Source of the DNA: Candidatus Bathyarchaeota archaeon | Lineage (GTDB): Archaea; Thermoproteota; Bathyarchaeia; Bathyarchaeales; UBA233 | Direction: 5' to 3' | DNA length: 64,000 nt | Assembly (NCBI GenBank): GCA_025057795.1 | Contig: JANXEP010000068.1 | Coordinates: 124,001-188,000 of the forward strand | Program-made: the position numbers and the translations under genes | Notes under the pieces: generated by a model | Databases searched by the model: none | What the model was told of the DNA's origin: nothing | What the model saw: only the letters and a program-made list of their open reading frames with translations | Shown: positions 8,542 through 17,129 of the stretch, one piece after another | Layout of the letters: each line of letters opens with the position of its first letter | How positions within the stretch are numbered: the stretch's first letter is position 1

Positions 8542-8868
8542 TCAGACAGTTTTTCTGAATTTTATCGTCTGGTTTTCAAGGGTTATCTCGTAAACTTGGT
8601 TTACGTCGAAGGCTATGCCTAGGCTCTCATACTCTTGCTCGGTTAGGAAAAGGATTATCTTTGGAATTGTGAACTGCGCCCTTGACGGGAAAATGGGCAG
8701 CTGCTGTTGTAAGGCTTGAAAAACCTCTTGCACAACCCTAGCCTCCTCGCTTTGGGGCCTAATGGCAAACTGGGGTACTTGACGCTCCTCAACCAGCTCA
8801 ATCCGTTTCCCAAGGTTTCCATCAATATCGCGTATAGACTCGATTTTGTTTACTCTTACACGGAACAT
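8542..8868 (-). CDS. Conserved-looking protein, possible arcadin-1-like
   Basis: A 108-residue protein without signal peptide or membrane helix. It has an N-terminal beta section (RVRVNKIESI), a helical middle (EARVVQEVFQALQQQL) and a C-terminal part with PKIILFLTEQEYESLGIAFD followed by VYEITLENQ. The pattern of a conserved ILFLTEQEYE segment followed by a short beta hairpin reminds me of arcadin-1 of the crenactin cluster. No crenactin gene is present here and I cannot verify the match. The product is best left as unknown. Confidence 0.6.
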   Translation of the reverse strand: MFRVRVNKIESIRDIDGNLGKRIELVEERQVPQFAIRPQSEEARVVQEVFQALQQQLPIFPSRAQFTIPKIILFLTEQEYESLGIAFDVNQVYEITLENQTIKFRKTV

Positions 8869-8939
8869 AGGGGTTTCCCACAGAGAAAGGGAAAAACGCC
8901 TATTTAGAGTTTAAGCATAGTCGTTTAACATGCATCGTT

Positions 8940-10142
8940 TTATTCCATTTCGATGGTTGCCGGCGGCTTCGGCGTAACGTCGTAGTACACTGTTGAAACG
9001 TTTGGACATTTTTCAAGAATTTCCGCAGCAGCCTTATCCAGCGTTTTCCAGGGTATTGCGGAAACCTGTGCTGTCAGAAAGTCTTTTGTTTCGACAGCTC
9101 TTATGCTTATCACGTAGGGCTTCTTTTGAGGCGTGTCCCTCACGGCGTAGAGAACCCTCGTTACATCTGGGTTTTCGCTGACTATCCATGTCTGTGCAGA
9201 AACTAGGCTTTTTACATCAGCTTGATAGACTTTGCCGTTCACGGTTTCAACTTTTACGCCTACAATTTTGCCGTAACGTCTTTCACCGCCTTTTAACCCT
9301 GTAGCTCTGTCCCTGAAAACTTTCACGCTTACGTTTCTCGATGGAACGTTTAAGAAACGCGCCACGGTCTCACGTAGATGCGTTATAGAAGATTCTGCAA
9401 GGGCCTCCTCGTTGTCGATTATTGCGGCGAAGTACTGGCTTGGCCTATGCTCTGCAAGGGCGCCTTCAACTATGGCGGTTGCCTTCTTCAACGCGTTCAG
9501 CTTGTCTAAGCGGATTTCGCCGACCACGCGCACTGAAAGTCCCGGCCCTGGGAAGGGCTGCCTTTCAGAAACTTCCGGGGGCAAACCAAGATACCTCGCC
9601 ACCATTCGCACTTGCTCCTTATAAAGCGCTATTAGGGGCTCGACAACCTTGAAGCCGAACTTTTCCATGGGGTTTATGCCTATCTGTTCCAGAACGTTGT
9701 GCTGGGTTTTAACGCCGCCAACAGTTTCCACAATGTCAGCGCGTATTGTGCCTTGCACCAAAACGCGGCAGTTTTCCTTCTTGGCTGTTTCGCTTAAAAC
9801 AGTGTAGAAGGTTTCGCGGAACTTTTTTCGTTTTTCTTCAGCATCCCTTAAGCCTTTCATGGCGTTTAGGAAGTGTTCACGGACATCAACCACTTTAACT
9901 GGCACGTTGAAGGGTTTCCTGGAAAGGATTTCCGCCACTTTTTCAGGCTCGCCTTCCCGCATGAAAGCGTCGTCCAAGAATACGCACACCAGTTTTTCGC
10001 CTATGGCCTTGCGCGTCAAAACAGCGCATGTGGTGCTGTCAACGCCGCCTGAAACGGCTACGAGAGCCCTCTCGTCGCCTATTTTTCTACGTATATCTTC
10101 AACTTGACTCTCAACAAAGCTCTTCGGGTCGAAACTTTCCAC
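8940..10142 (-). CDS. guaA: GMP synthase, ATP-pyrophosphatase subunit (long form)
   Basis: Converts XMP to GMP using ammonia supplied by a separate glutaminase subunit, which is not in this window. The P-loop AVSGGVDSTTCAVL opens the PP-ATPase domain. RQPFPGPGLSVRVVGE and the C-terminal KPPATIEME are diagnostic. At 400 residues it is about 90 longer than the usual archaeal B subunit. The extra sequence lies in the dimerisation domain, between roughly residues 265 and 340, including GERRYGKIVGVKVE. GTG 10142 follows AGGAGG by nine bases. Confidence 0.9.
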   Translation of the reverse strand: MESFDPKSFVESQVEDIRRKIGDERALVAVSGGVDSTTCAVLTRKAIGEKLVCVFLDDAFMREGEPEKVAEILSRKPFNVPVKVVDVREHFLNAMKGLRDAEEKRKKFRETFYTVLSETAKKENCRVLVQGTIRADIVETVGGVKTQHNVLEQIGINPMEKFGFKVVEPLIALYKEQVRMVARYLGLPPEVSERQPFPGPGLSVRVVGEIRLDKLNALKKATAIVEGALAEHRPSQYFAAIIDNEEALAESSITHLRETVARFLNVPSRNVSVKVFRDRATGLKGGERRYGKIVGVKVETVNGKVYQADVKSLVSAQTWIVSENPDVTRVLYAVRDTPQKKPYVISIRAVETKDFLTAQVSAIPWKTLDKAAAEILEKCPNVSTVYYDVTPKPPATIEME

Positions 10143-10473
10143 GATGAATAGCCTCCTAAACCAGTTAACTGATTCACCGTTTCAGATTTATGTTTTTGCT
10201 CCAGAGAGAAGAGACGCCCAAAGTCCAGCGCATACGCAGTTATAGAGTACTAGTTTCTCGAAACGTTGTTTTAGCGCAGCTCTCTAGAACCGTGAACCCT
10301 CAAAATTTCCACTTACAAAATAAAACCATAGGAGCAGTTCCTTAAAGTTTTGAAGAAACTTTTAAAAATGTGCATTGGCTAGGTGCTCGAAGAGCCGCGC
10401 ATACGGGAGCTTTAGGGGGTTAAAGTTTTTCTTACTAAGGTGTTTAATACCTTCAAGTCGGAGGCGGATTGGA
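10143..10473. other. Intergenic region, 331 bp
   Basis: Separates divergent guaA and the small gene at 10474. It holds the guaA ribosome-binding site (AGGAGG on the minus strand, next to 10150) and, near the right end, GTTTAATAC at about 10442-10450. That box is placed for a leaderless transcript of the gene at 10474. No RNA gene or repeat is seen. A frame opening at 10375 upstream of that gene is probably not translated. Confidence 0.5.
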
Positions 10474-10821
10474 ATGGGCGCGGACGAGATGAAAACCGTT
10501 GTTAACGCGTTAAATGAGCTGGGTGAAAGTTATGCGGATTTATTGAATTCCCTTAAGGGGACGATAAGGGAGGTGAAAACAGCTAAAAAACTATGGAACA
10601 ACGGGGAAAACTCTTGGCTTATTAAAATTGGCTTAGCTCTGCTAGCGTTTCCAGATCCAACAATAAGCGACTTGGTTGGAGGACTCCTCATCGCCGCAGG
10701 AATGGTTCAGAAGGGAATCCGCCGATGCGCCTTGCACGTGGAGGACATACCCAAAACTTTTCAGGAAGTTTTGAAGGAATTGCAGGCGGCGGGGGAGAAC
10801 ATTAACCATAAGCTTTTTTAA
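10474..10821 (+). CDS. Small protein with hydrophobic segment, function unknown
   Basis: Not recognised. About 115 residues from ATG 10474. A charged helical N-terminus (ELGESYADLLNSLKGTIREV) is followed by a hydrophobic stretch, about residues 55-85, with LALLAFPDP and GGLLIAAGMV, which could be one long or two short membrane helices. A second amphipathic helix (FQEVLKELQAAGENI) closes it. The symmetric helix-membrane-helix layout suggests a small membrane-associated helical protein. A ribbon-helix-helix gene follows 52 bases downstream with its own TATA box. Confidence 0.6.
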   Translation: MGADEMKTVVNALNELGESYADLLNSLKGTIREVKTAKKLWNNGENSWLIKIGLALLAFPDPTISDLVGGLLIAAGMVQKGIRRCALHVEDIPKTFQEVLKELQAAGENINHKLF

Positions 10822-10822
10822 A

Positions 10823-10832
10823 GTTTTATATT
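10823..10832 (+). promoter_or_regulatory. TATA box for the ribbon-helix-helix gene
   Basis: GTTTTATATT, about 50 bases before TTG 10874. It would start transcription near 10853, leaving a short leader that contains the strong Shine-Dalgarno sequence GGGGTGA at 10861-10867. This gene is therefore probably translated from a leadered transcript. Confidence 0.4.
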
Positions 10833-10873
10833 TGAAGCATATTATAATCATAACATGTTCGGGGTGAGAAGAC

Positions 10874-11026
10874 TTGAAGCTTGTAACGGTTTTACTGCCT
10901 GAAGCTTACCTTGAAGGGTTAGATGAGCTTGTAAGGGCTAACATGTATCCGAGCAGGAGCGCCGCCATAAGATCAGCCGTTAGGGATCTGCTTAAAAAGG
11001 AGCTTTGGGAGAGGAGGGAAAGATAG
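10874..11026 (+). CDS. Ribbon-helix-helix (CopG/Arc-type) DNA-binding protein
   Basis: A 50-residue gene, short but well supported. It starts at TTG 10874, six bases after GGGGTGA. The N-terminal strand KLVTVLLPEAYL is followed by LDELVRANMYPSRSAAIRSA and VRDLLKKELW, the standard RHH strand-helix-helix layout with the conserved SRSAAIR turn. Such proteins bind operators as dimers and are often autoregulatory or antitoxins. No toxin-like partner is evident next to it; the target is unknown. Confidence 0.8.
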   Translation: MKLVTVLLPEAYLEGLDELVRANMYPSRSAAIRSAVRDLLKKELWERRER

Positions 11027-11032
11027 CCCCTC

Positions 11033-11818
11033 TTAGCCTTTAAAAGCCCAACTTTTTGCAACATCTCTAACCTTGGCGGCGGATTCAGCTGGGTTTTCCG
11101 CGGAGGCTATGGCTCGGCCTACAATTAGGTAGCTTGCGCCCGCGTGGAGTGCGGCTTCTATTTCGCCTCCTTGAAAGCCCACGCCCGGCGAATAAATTGG
11201 AATTTTCCCCCCAACTGCCCTGTGCACTTCCCGTATTTTTTCTGGATATGTTGCGCCTACCACGAGGCCGTCGGCGCCCCATTTTAGGGCCTTTCTTGCG
11301 AAAATGATGTACTGAGGCGTTTTTTCTTGAGTTTCCGTGTTGAAAACTGTTTGGCCGTAGCCTTCGGCGGCTCCTTTGTGGCTCATGTATACTAGGAGGA
11401 TTACGCCCCTCTGCATTTTTCTCGCGACTTCGAAAACGGGTTTTAGGCCTTCCTCCCAGCCCACGAAGGGGTTGGCTATTAAGGCGTCGAATCCCGCCGC
11501 GTAATAATATTCGGCGATTATCTGGTTTGTGGAGCCTATGTCGTTGACCTTGCAGTCCATTATCGCCATCAACCCTTTTTCATGCGCCTTTTCCACGAGT
11601 TTTTCCACGCCTTGAAAGAGGCCGAGGGGCAGAACAAGGTGATGGTTTATTTTTACAGCGCAGATGTAGGGATGCACAGCATCCAAAATGCTTTCAGCTT
11701 TTTTGTACAGGGCTTCGCGGTTTTCGGGCTTTTCAAAGGGCAAATCCAAAGCCAAAACAATGTTGGATTCCTTGTTCTTTGCGTTTTGCCGCATTTTTTC
11801 AATGAAGGACAACGTCAC
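11033..11818 (-). CDS. pyrF: Orotidine-5'-phosphate decarboxylase
   Basis: Last step of UMP synthesis: OMP to UMP plus CO2. The 261-residue TIM barrel shows NIVLALDLPFEKPE, the catalytic Asp-Lys-Asp stretch IMDCKVNDIGST, GLVVGATYPEKI, PGVGFQGG and YLIVGRAIASA, in order. Its length and the large insert around YAAGFDALIANPFVGWEEG match the longer PyrF subgroup. The start is GTG 11818. It lies six bases downstream of the B3/B4 gene, so the two are probably co-transcribed. Confidence 0.92.
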   Translation of the reverse strand: MTLSFIEKMRQNAKNKESNIVLALDLPFEKPENREALYKKAESILDAVHPYICAVKINHHLVLPLGLFQGVEKLVEKAHEKGLMAIMDCKVNDIGSTNQIIAEYYYAAGFDALIANPFVGWEEGLKPVFEVARKMQRGVILLVYMSHKGAAEGYGQTVFNTETQEKTPQYIIFARKALKWGADGLVVGATYPEKIREVHRAVGGKIPIYSPGVGFQGGEIEAALHAGASYLIVGRAIASAENPAESAAKVRDVAKSWAFKG

Positions 11819-11824
11819 AGCACC

Positions 11825-12532
11825 TCAAACGCTTTGGGATTTTGCGGAGTTGAAAACTTTAACCGTCTGAATTTCTCCGCCGCAAGCCGCTTTGATGTAT
11901 TCTAGGGCTGTTTTCACGGCTTCTTCTAGCTGCTGGGCGCTTATTCCCGGAACGCCGTACCCAACTATGAGAACGTTTCTAGTTTTCTCTGTGATTTTTG
12001 AATGGTCCGCATCTCTGTGCGGGTAAATGCACAAAACGCGTTTGCTGTCAGCCAAAACAAGCATTTTATCCGTTAGGGCTATGGGCTTTTCCATTCCGAT
12101 TCCGGTGAATTCCTCCCCGTTTTCTGCAAAGCGCACGTTAAGGGGCGGGTTAAGCTTTTCAGCGTCAAAGCCGCTTATGGGAATTATAGTCTTCATCGAA
12201 GCCAGATTGTAGGCGTCCACCGCCGTGGATATGGTGGGAAGCTCGTTGCCGTGCAAAACCCGCCTTAGGAGGGCTTCACCTGAAGGCCTTGTTTTCGTCG
12301 GGTCTATGTCCAGCTTCCAGTAGAAATCCCTGTAAGCCCTCACTACGGGGTTGTCCTTAAGCTTTTCCGCGTCTCCGTATCGGGCTTTGACTTCGGCGTA
12401 AACAGTCCTTTTCAACTTCTTAATTTTCTCGTTTCCCCTCTCCACAACCACGTTTGTGATTAAGCCCACGCCCACCGCAAGTTGCGGGAACCGTTCGGCA
12501 ACTTCAGCACACCAGTAAACAGAGAGTTGCAT
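11825..12532 (-). CDS. B3/B4 tRNA-binding-domain protein
   Basis: Stand-alone relative of the B3/B4 editing-associated domain of phenylalanyl-tRNA synthetase beta. About 235 residues from ATG 12532. Visible family blocks are VRAYRDFYWKLDIDPTKTRPS, LLRRVLHG, AVDAYNLASMKTIIPISGFD and YPHRDADHSKIT. Members may deacylate or bind tRNA, but the substrate is not established. The start is set by the TATA box at 12552-12559, which makes a leaderless transcript likely and excludes the longer frame from 12592. Confidence 0.78.
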   Translation of the reverse strand: MQLSVYWCAEVAERFPQLAVGVGLITNVVVERGNEKIKKLKRTVYAEVKARYGDAEKLKDNPVVRAYRDFYWKLDIDPTKTRPSGEALLRRVLHGNELPTISTAVDAYNLASMKTIIPISGFDAEKLNPPLNVRFAENGEEFTGIGMEKPIALTDKMLVLADSKRVLCIYPHRDADHSKITEKTRNVLIVGYGVPGISAQQLEEAVKTALEYIKAACGGEIQTVKVFNSAKSQSV

Positions 12533-12551
12533 ACGCATCCTAAGGATTAAT

Positions 12552-12559
12552 TTATAAAA
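12552..12559 (-). promoter_or_regulatory. TATA box for the B3/B4-pyrF operon
   Basis: TTTATAAA (self-complementary) is centred about 24 bases upstream of ATG 12532 on the minus strand. It implies a leaderless start for the B3/B4 gene and probably drives pyrF as well. Confidence 0.55.
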
Positions 12560-12637
12560 CATTAAATATTTAACAACTCCAGCATTCTCCAATCAAAAGT
12601 TTCACAAAAGGCTGAGGGAAGGTTCGCGGGGAAAACA

Positions 12638-13531
12638 ATGATTGGCGAGCTTGCGGCTTTAGGCGCTGCCCTCTGCTGGACATTTTCTGCAGTCCTGTAT
12701 AAAGAGGCTTTGGCGGAAACTAAGCCTCTGCAGGCTAATACAGTGCGCTGTCTGGGAACAAGCATATTATTGGTTTTAGGTTTGGCTCTGGCGGGCAAGA
12801 TTGGAGTTCTGGCGGGTTTGCCTTCCCACGCGTTTTTACTCGCCTGCTTAAGCGGGCTGGTCGGCTTAGGGTTAGGCGACACCCTATACCTTTTCAGCCT
12901 AAAAATCTTGGGGGTGGCGCGGGCTGTCCCAATAACTTGCACGTACCCGCTTTTCAGCCTCGTTTGGGCTGTGCTGCTGGCTGGAGAGGACGTTAAACCG
13001 CTAGTTGTTTTCGCCGCCGTGGTTATTGTTTTGGGAATTTGGCTGATAAGCCGCGGGGAAAAAGCTGACACGACAGAAATGAAGAGAAATACGCTGGTTA
13101 AAGGCGTTTTCGTTGCCTTGCTAACAGCCATAGTCTGGTCCATAAGCATTTCAATGATAAATTTAGCCATAAGGAGAAATCCTGGTTTTGAAAACGCCCT
13201 TGCAATAAACACCCTCAGAGTGGCGGCGCTTGCAGCCTTTTTACTCGTCTTAACACCCACAATCCACAAGGGATTCGGCTTTTTAAAAATGAAGAGGAGA
13301 ACTGTTTTTATGCTGCTGGCCGGGGGCATAGTTGCGTTGGGGCTGGGATGGCTCTTTCTAACGTTAAGTTTCTCCTATATTCCCGAGTCGCGGGCGGTTC
13401 CCGTTTCATCAACAACGCCGCTTTTTTCAACTTTGCTGGGAATCCTCTTCCTTCATGAGGAGGTAACCGCAAAGGTTGCCCTAGGCTCCGTTATGGTCGT
13501 GTTTGGGATTTTCTTGATTTTTGTAGTTTAA
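12638..13531 (+). CDS. EamA/DMT-family transporter
   Basis: A 297-residue membrane protein with about ten helices arranged as two EamA repeats. Each repeat has the drug/metabolite transporter pattern: LAALGAALCWTFSAVLYKEAL then RAVPITCTYPLFSLVWAVLL in the first, and AIVWSISISMINLAIRR then RAVPVSSTTPLFSTLLGILF in the second. The matched RAVP motifs show the internal duplication. Substrate cannot be inferred. It begins a plus-strand run with the HTH regulator and the DUF72 gene. Confidence 0.87.
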   Translation: MIGELAALGAALCWTFSAVLYKEALAETKPLQANTVRCLGTSILLVLGLALAGKIGVLAGLPSHAFLLACLSGLVGLGLGDTLYLFSLKILGVARAVPITCTYPLFSLVWAVLLAGEDVKPLVVFAAVVIVLGIWLISRGEKADTTEMKRNTLVKGVFVALLTAIVWSISISMINLAIRRNPGFENALAINTLRVAALAAFLLVLTPTIHKGFGFLKMKRRTVFMLLAGGIVALGLGWLFLTLSFSYIPESRAVPVSSTTPLFSTLLGILFLHEEVTAKVALGSVMVVFGIFLIFVV

Positions 13532-13562
13532 GCGGTACAGTTTTATACTTCCATGCTTTAGG

Positions 13563-14360
13563 GTGAAACTTGCGGGTTGGAAGGACGCTTACATGTCTGT
13601 GTCTCCAAGCATTCGTGAAGTTCTCGCGAGGAGAATTGCCGGAGAAATCATCCTTTCAAATAAGCCTGGAGCAACCATGCGGAAGTGGCGGGAGCTTTTC
13701 GCAGTTTCCCAGACAACCCTTTCGGATAAAATGCTGCTTTCCCCTTCCGTGATAAGCGATTATGAAAGCGGGAGAAGGAAAAGCCCAGGCACAAGGTTCG
13801 TGAGAAGGTTTGTCTGGGCTTTGCTAAAGATAGACGAGGAAAAGGGAGGCCGCTTCATAAGGGAATTCGCAAAACTTACAAGCTCCCCCAGCATGGCTGT
13901 TTTAGACCTACGCGAATTTCCGATTCCCGTCCGCGTTGAACATTTGTGCAAGGCCATTAAAGGCGAGGTTATGGCGTGCTCCAACCTCCATGTTAAGGAG
14001 GTCCGCGGTTACACCGTTGTTGACGGCAAGAAAACCATCGAGACGCTTTCGGGCTATGAGTATTCCCAGCTTTTTGGAGCCACAACCGAGAGGGCTCTGG
14101 TTTTCACAAACGTTGGAAACGAAAATTCGCCTATGATGCTTGTGCGGATGAGCAGCCTAAAACCAAGCGTGGTTGTGTTCCACGGCGTGAAACCCGACGA
14201 ATACTCAATCCGCCTAGCAGAATACGACAGCATACCCCTAATCTATTCAGCTTTGCCCAGCGTTGAACAACTCATAAAGTCTTTGAGAAAGCTTTACCGT
14301 ATAGCCCTCCGCAAAAAACTTGGAAAACCAGTCCAACCGCCCCCGAAAGTGAGCACTTAG
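13563..14360 (+). CDS. Archaeal XRE-type HTH transcriptional regulator
   Basis: A 265-residue regulator. The N-terminus (about residues 15-90) is an archaeal-type XRE domain: IREVLARRIAGEII, RKWRELFAVSQTTLSDKMLL, then SPSVISDYESGRRKSPG, which holds the recognition helix. The C-terminal part (about 115-250) is a ligand-binding-like domain with FPIPVRVEHLCKAIKGEV and ALVFTNVGNENSPMMLVRM. A TATA box (TTTTATACT, about 13542) suits a leaderless GTG at 13563; ATG 13593 is an alternative nearer the conserved start. Target genes are unknown; the flanking transporter is a candidate. Confidence 0.82.
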   Translation: MKLAGWKDAYMSVSPSIREVLARRIAGEIILSNKPGATMRKWRELFAVSQTTLSDKMLLSPSVISDYESGRRKSPGTRFVRRFVWALLKIDEEKGGRFIREFAKLTSSPSMAVLDLREFPIPVRVEHLCKAIKGEVMACSNLHVKEVRGYTVVDGKKTIETLSGYEYSQLFGATTERALVFTNVGNENSPMMLVRMSSLKPSVVVFHGVKPDEYSIRLAEYDSIPLIYSALPSVEQLIKSLRKLYRIALRKKLGKPVQPPPKVST

Positions 14361-14371
14361 GCGGTGAAAAC

Positions 14372-15313
14372 ATGATTAAAGTTGGATGCTGCGGCTTTCC
14401 AACCTCAATGAAACGCTATTTCGAAAACTATGGGCTTGTGGAGTTGAACAGCACCTTCTACCAGTATCCACGCCTTGAAACCGTCAAAGGCTGGAGGGAA
14501 AAAGCGCCGGAAAACTTTGAATTCACGGTTAAAGCCCACCAAGACATAAGCCACAAATCAAAAATGAAGGCCGGCGAAACAAGCCTAAAAGCCTTCCAAG
14601 ACATGAAGCAAATCTGTAAAGCCCTAAAGGCTAAAATAATGCTTATCCAAACGCCAGGCTCCTTCAAGCCGGACAAACTTGGCGACGCGGAAAAATTCTT
14701 CAAAGCTGTAGACCGCGAGGACTTGGTTTTGGCTTGGGAAACCCGCGGGCCAGAATGGGAAAAGCCGGAGGTTTACGAAAAGCTCGGCCAAGTCTTAAAA
14801 AGCCTAGATGTTACGCATGTCACAGACCCATTTAGGGTTTTGCCAGCCTATGCCGGGGAAATAGCCTATTTCAGGCTTCACGGATTGGGCAGGGAGCTTT
14901 ACTATTACCAGTACAGCGACGAGGAATTGCGAAAGCTTTGGGAGCTTGTGAAGCCTTTTGAAGGCGGAGGCCGGATGGTTTACGTGCTTTTCAACAACCT
15001 CTCCATGTTCGAGGACGGCTTACGTTTTATGGAGTATCTTGCCAAGGGGAAGTTTCCAAAAATCACAGGCTCTGTGGGCTTAGAGTCGGTGAAAAGCGTC
15101 GTTGCAAAGACCCGTTACCCTGCGCCTAAAAGTATGCTTATCAAGAAGGTTGGGTGGAGAATTGTCGAGATTGAAGAGGGTAAACAGGTTAGGCTTGAGG
15201 AGTTGCTGGCTGAACTGCCATCCAAAACTTTCAAAAACGCAGACGAACTCATTAACGAGTTGAAAGCCGCCAAAAATTATAGCCCTAAACAAGTTTCATC
15301 CCAGAAATTTTAG
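14372..15313 (+). CDS. DUF72 (YecE-type) protein
   Basis: A 313-residue TIM-barrel-like protein of the DUF72 family, with KVGCCGFPTSMKRYFENYGLVELN at the start, then ENFEFTVKAHQDISHKSK, AWETRGPEW and AYFRLHGLG. The biochemical function of the family is unknown; conserved histidines and acidic residues suggest a hydrolase or isomerase. It follows the regulator gene by 11 bases and overlaps the end of the convergent uracil-DNA glycosylase gene by 29 bases. The last 60 or so residues extend beyond the usual domain. Confidence 0.85.
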   Translation: MIKVGCCGFPTSMKRYFENYGLVELNSTFYQYPRLETVKGWREKAPENFEFTVKAHQDISHKSKMKAGETSLKAFQDMKQICKALKAKIMLIQTPGSFKPDKLGDAEKFFKAVDREDLVLAWETRGPEWEKPEVYEKLGQVLKSLDVTHVTDPFRVLPAYAGEIAYFRLHGLGRELYYYQYSDEELRKLWELVKPFEGGGRMVYVLFNNLSMFEDGLRFMEYLAKGKFPKITGSVGLESVKSVVAKTRYPAPKSMLIKKVGWRIVEIEEGKQVRLEELLAELPSKTFKNADELINELKAAKNYSPKQVSSQKF

Positions 15314-15887
15314 CCCCAAGCATTTTAAAATCAGCGGTTAAAAACTGCTTGTATTTGGCACTGTAAAGCCCGGCTGCTGGGTGAAAGGTTGGAAAAACCG
15401 TAACCGCCAAACCCAAAAAATCAGCCCGATAGAATTTCCCCCTAGCACTTGTTATGCCATTGAACTGCAGCCCAGACCTAACGAAAATGTAAGCCGTGGA
15501 GTGATTTCCAAGCGTAACCATGAGCCTTGGCCTTATGGCCTCTATTTGCCTATCCAAGTAAGGTGTGCAGGCTTGGATTTCAGCGGGCAGCGGGTCGCGG
15601 TTTCCAGGCGGCCTACACTTCAAAACATTTCCAATGAAGACCCCATCCCTTGAAAGGCCAGCCTCGGCCAAAAGCGCGTCCAATAGTTTTCCAGCAGCGC
15701 CGACAAACGGTCGGCCTTTAACGTCTTCCCAGTAGCCCGGCGCCTCACCTACAAACATGACCTTTGCGTTGGGGTTGCCCTCGCCTGGAACAGCATTCCT
15801 ACGAGTTTTCCAAAGACCACATTTCTTGCAAACCTTAACTTCTGAAGCCACAGCTTCGAGGGCTTCCTCCTTAGACAAGCACAACAC
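15285..15887 (-). CDS. Type-4 uracil-DNA glycosylase
   Basis: Removes uracil from DNA. The family-4 features are all present in 200 residues: the 4Fe-4S cysteine pair CKKC near the N-terminus, further cysteines at LKCRPP and QACTPYL, motif 1 VGEAPGYWEDVKGRPFVG, and motif 2 FPTFHPAA with the conserved histidine. Length and order match archaeal Udg4. It is monocistronic, with 29 bases of tail-to-tail overlap with the DUF72 gene. Confidence 0.93.
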   Translation of the reverse strand: MLCLSKEEALEAVASEVKVCKKCGLWKTRRNAVPGEGNPNAKVMFVGEAPGYWEDVKGRPFVGAAGKLLDALLAEAGLSRDGVFIGNVLKCRPPGNRDPLPAEIQACTPYLDRQIEAIRPRLMVTLGNHSTAYIFVRSGLQFNGITSARGKFYRADFLGLAVTVFPTFHPAAGLYSAKYKQFLTADFKMLGAKISGMKLV

Positions 15888-15958
15888 TCCAAAATATTTC
15901 CTTTCCCCCGCCTCGCCTATAAGATTTTAAAGTTTGGTTAAACTCAATTTTTCTGGGA

Positions 15959-16930
15959 GTGGTTAAAATAAAAGTATTGATTTCATTTAATCTGCCAGAT
16001 GTTTATGTAAGGAAGATTGAGGGTGTTTCTGCCAGTCTAGAAATGTGTAAAAGCGAAAAAGAAGAAGAGTTGTTGAGTCTCATTAAGGATACTGACATTT
16101 TGTTCGCGGGAATTTTCACACGCAAACTTTTCCTAACGGCAAATAAACTGAAGTGGATACAGACCATTTCTGCGGGAGTTGAACGATTTCTCATCCCAGA
16201 AGTCGTGCAAAGCCCAGTCATAATTACAAACGCCAGCGGCGTCCACTCCATCCCCATAACAGAACACGTCATTGGCATGATGCTTTGCTTCTGTCGAAAA
16301 CTGCACATATTCATCAGAAATCAGCTGGAAAGAAGGTGGGAGGGTTTTGGAACCAGCCTAATAGAGCAGATTGAGGAGTTATCCGGAAAAACTGTGGGAA
16401 TAGTGGGCCTCGGCCGAATAGGCGGAGAAATAGCCAAAAAAGCAAAAGCCCTTGGAATGCGGGTAATCGCCACTAGAAGAAAACCAAACGCTCAAAAACC
16501 AGATTATGTTGATAAGCTGGTCTCTCGCAAAGATCTGAAAGCGCTGCTGGCTGAATCCGACTTCGTAATCATCGCGGTACCCCTCACCAAAGAAACTGAA
16601 GGGATGATAGGCGAGGCAGAACTCAGAAGCATGAAAAGAACAAGCTACTTAATCAACATAAGCAGGGGAAAAATAGTTCAAGAGGATAAATTAGTCCAAG
16701 CGTTAAAAGAGGAATGGATTGCCGGGGCGGGGCTTGACACTTTTGAAAAAGAACCCTTACCCCAAGACTCTGAGCTTTGGGGTATGAAAAACGTGATAAT
16801 AACCCCGCATGTGGCTGGGGCAACCCCGCGGTATCTTGAACGCGCAACAAACATTTTCTGCGAAAATTTAAGGAGGTTCATCCGCAACGAACCCCTAATA
16901 AACGTTGTGAACAAAAACCTTGGATACTAA
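15959..16930 (+). CDS. D-2-hydroxyacid dehydrogenase
   Basis: A 323-residue NAD(P)-dependent dehydrogenase. The Rossmann motif VGIVGLGRIGGEIAKKAKAL is followed by NISRGKIVQEDKLVQAL (catalytic arginine region is the RGKIV site), AGLDTFEKEPLP (glutamate) and VIITPHVAGATP (catalytic histidine). The family includes glyoxylate/hydroxypyruvate reductase, phosphoglycerate dehydrogenase and others. It has no ACT domain, so it is not the long form of SerA. The substrate cannot be fixed from sequence. The start is GTG 15959. Confidence 0.87.
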   Translation: MVKIKVLISFNLPDVYVRKIEGVSASLEMCKSEKEEELLSLIKDTDILFAGIFTRKLFLTANKLKWIQTISAGVERFLIPEVVQSPVIITNASGVHSIPITEHVIGMMLCFCRKLHIFIRNQLERRWEGFGTSLIEQIEELSGKTVGIVGLGRIGGEIAKKAKALGMRVIATRRKPNAQKPDYVDKLVSRKDLKALLAESDFVIIAVPLTKETEGMIGEAELRSMKRTSYLINISRGKIVQEDKLVQALKEEWIAGAGLDTFEKEPLPQDSELWGMKNVIITPHVAGATPRYLERATNIFCENLRRFIRNEPLINVVNKNLGY

Positions 16931-17129
16931 CACAAAGCCCTATGCTTGAAATCTAGGGGAGAAGGTAAATAAGTCGTAAAGACAGCACATTTCCCCGTGC
17001 AAAATCTAGAGGGGGTATCCAATTTAGCCCTTCCCAGCCTCATAAAATTGACGCAGCCCACGGAAAAATATGGGGTGTAGCCTATTTGCTAAGCCTAAAT
17101 AGCCACAAAGCTGTTTTGAAGATTTCCGC

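Noticed and set aside
12562..13329. 255-codon minus-strand frame over the EamA transporter
   Set aside because: It is antisense to a clear membrane transporter on the plus strand, has low-complexity Ala/Lys/Pro content and no ribosome-binding site.
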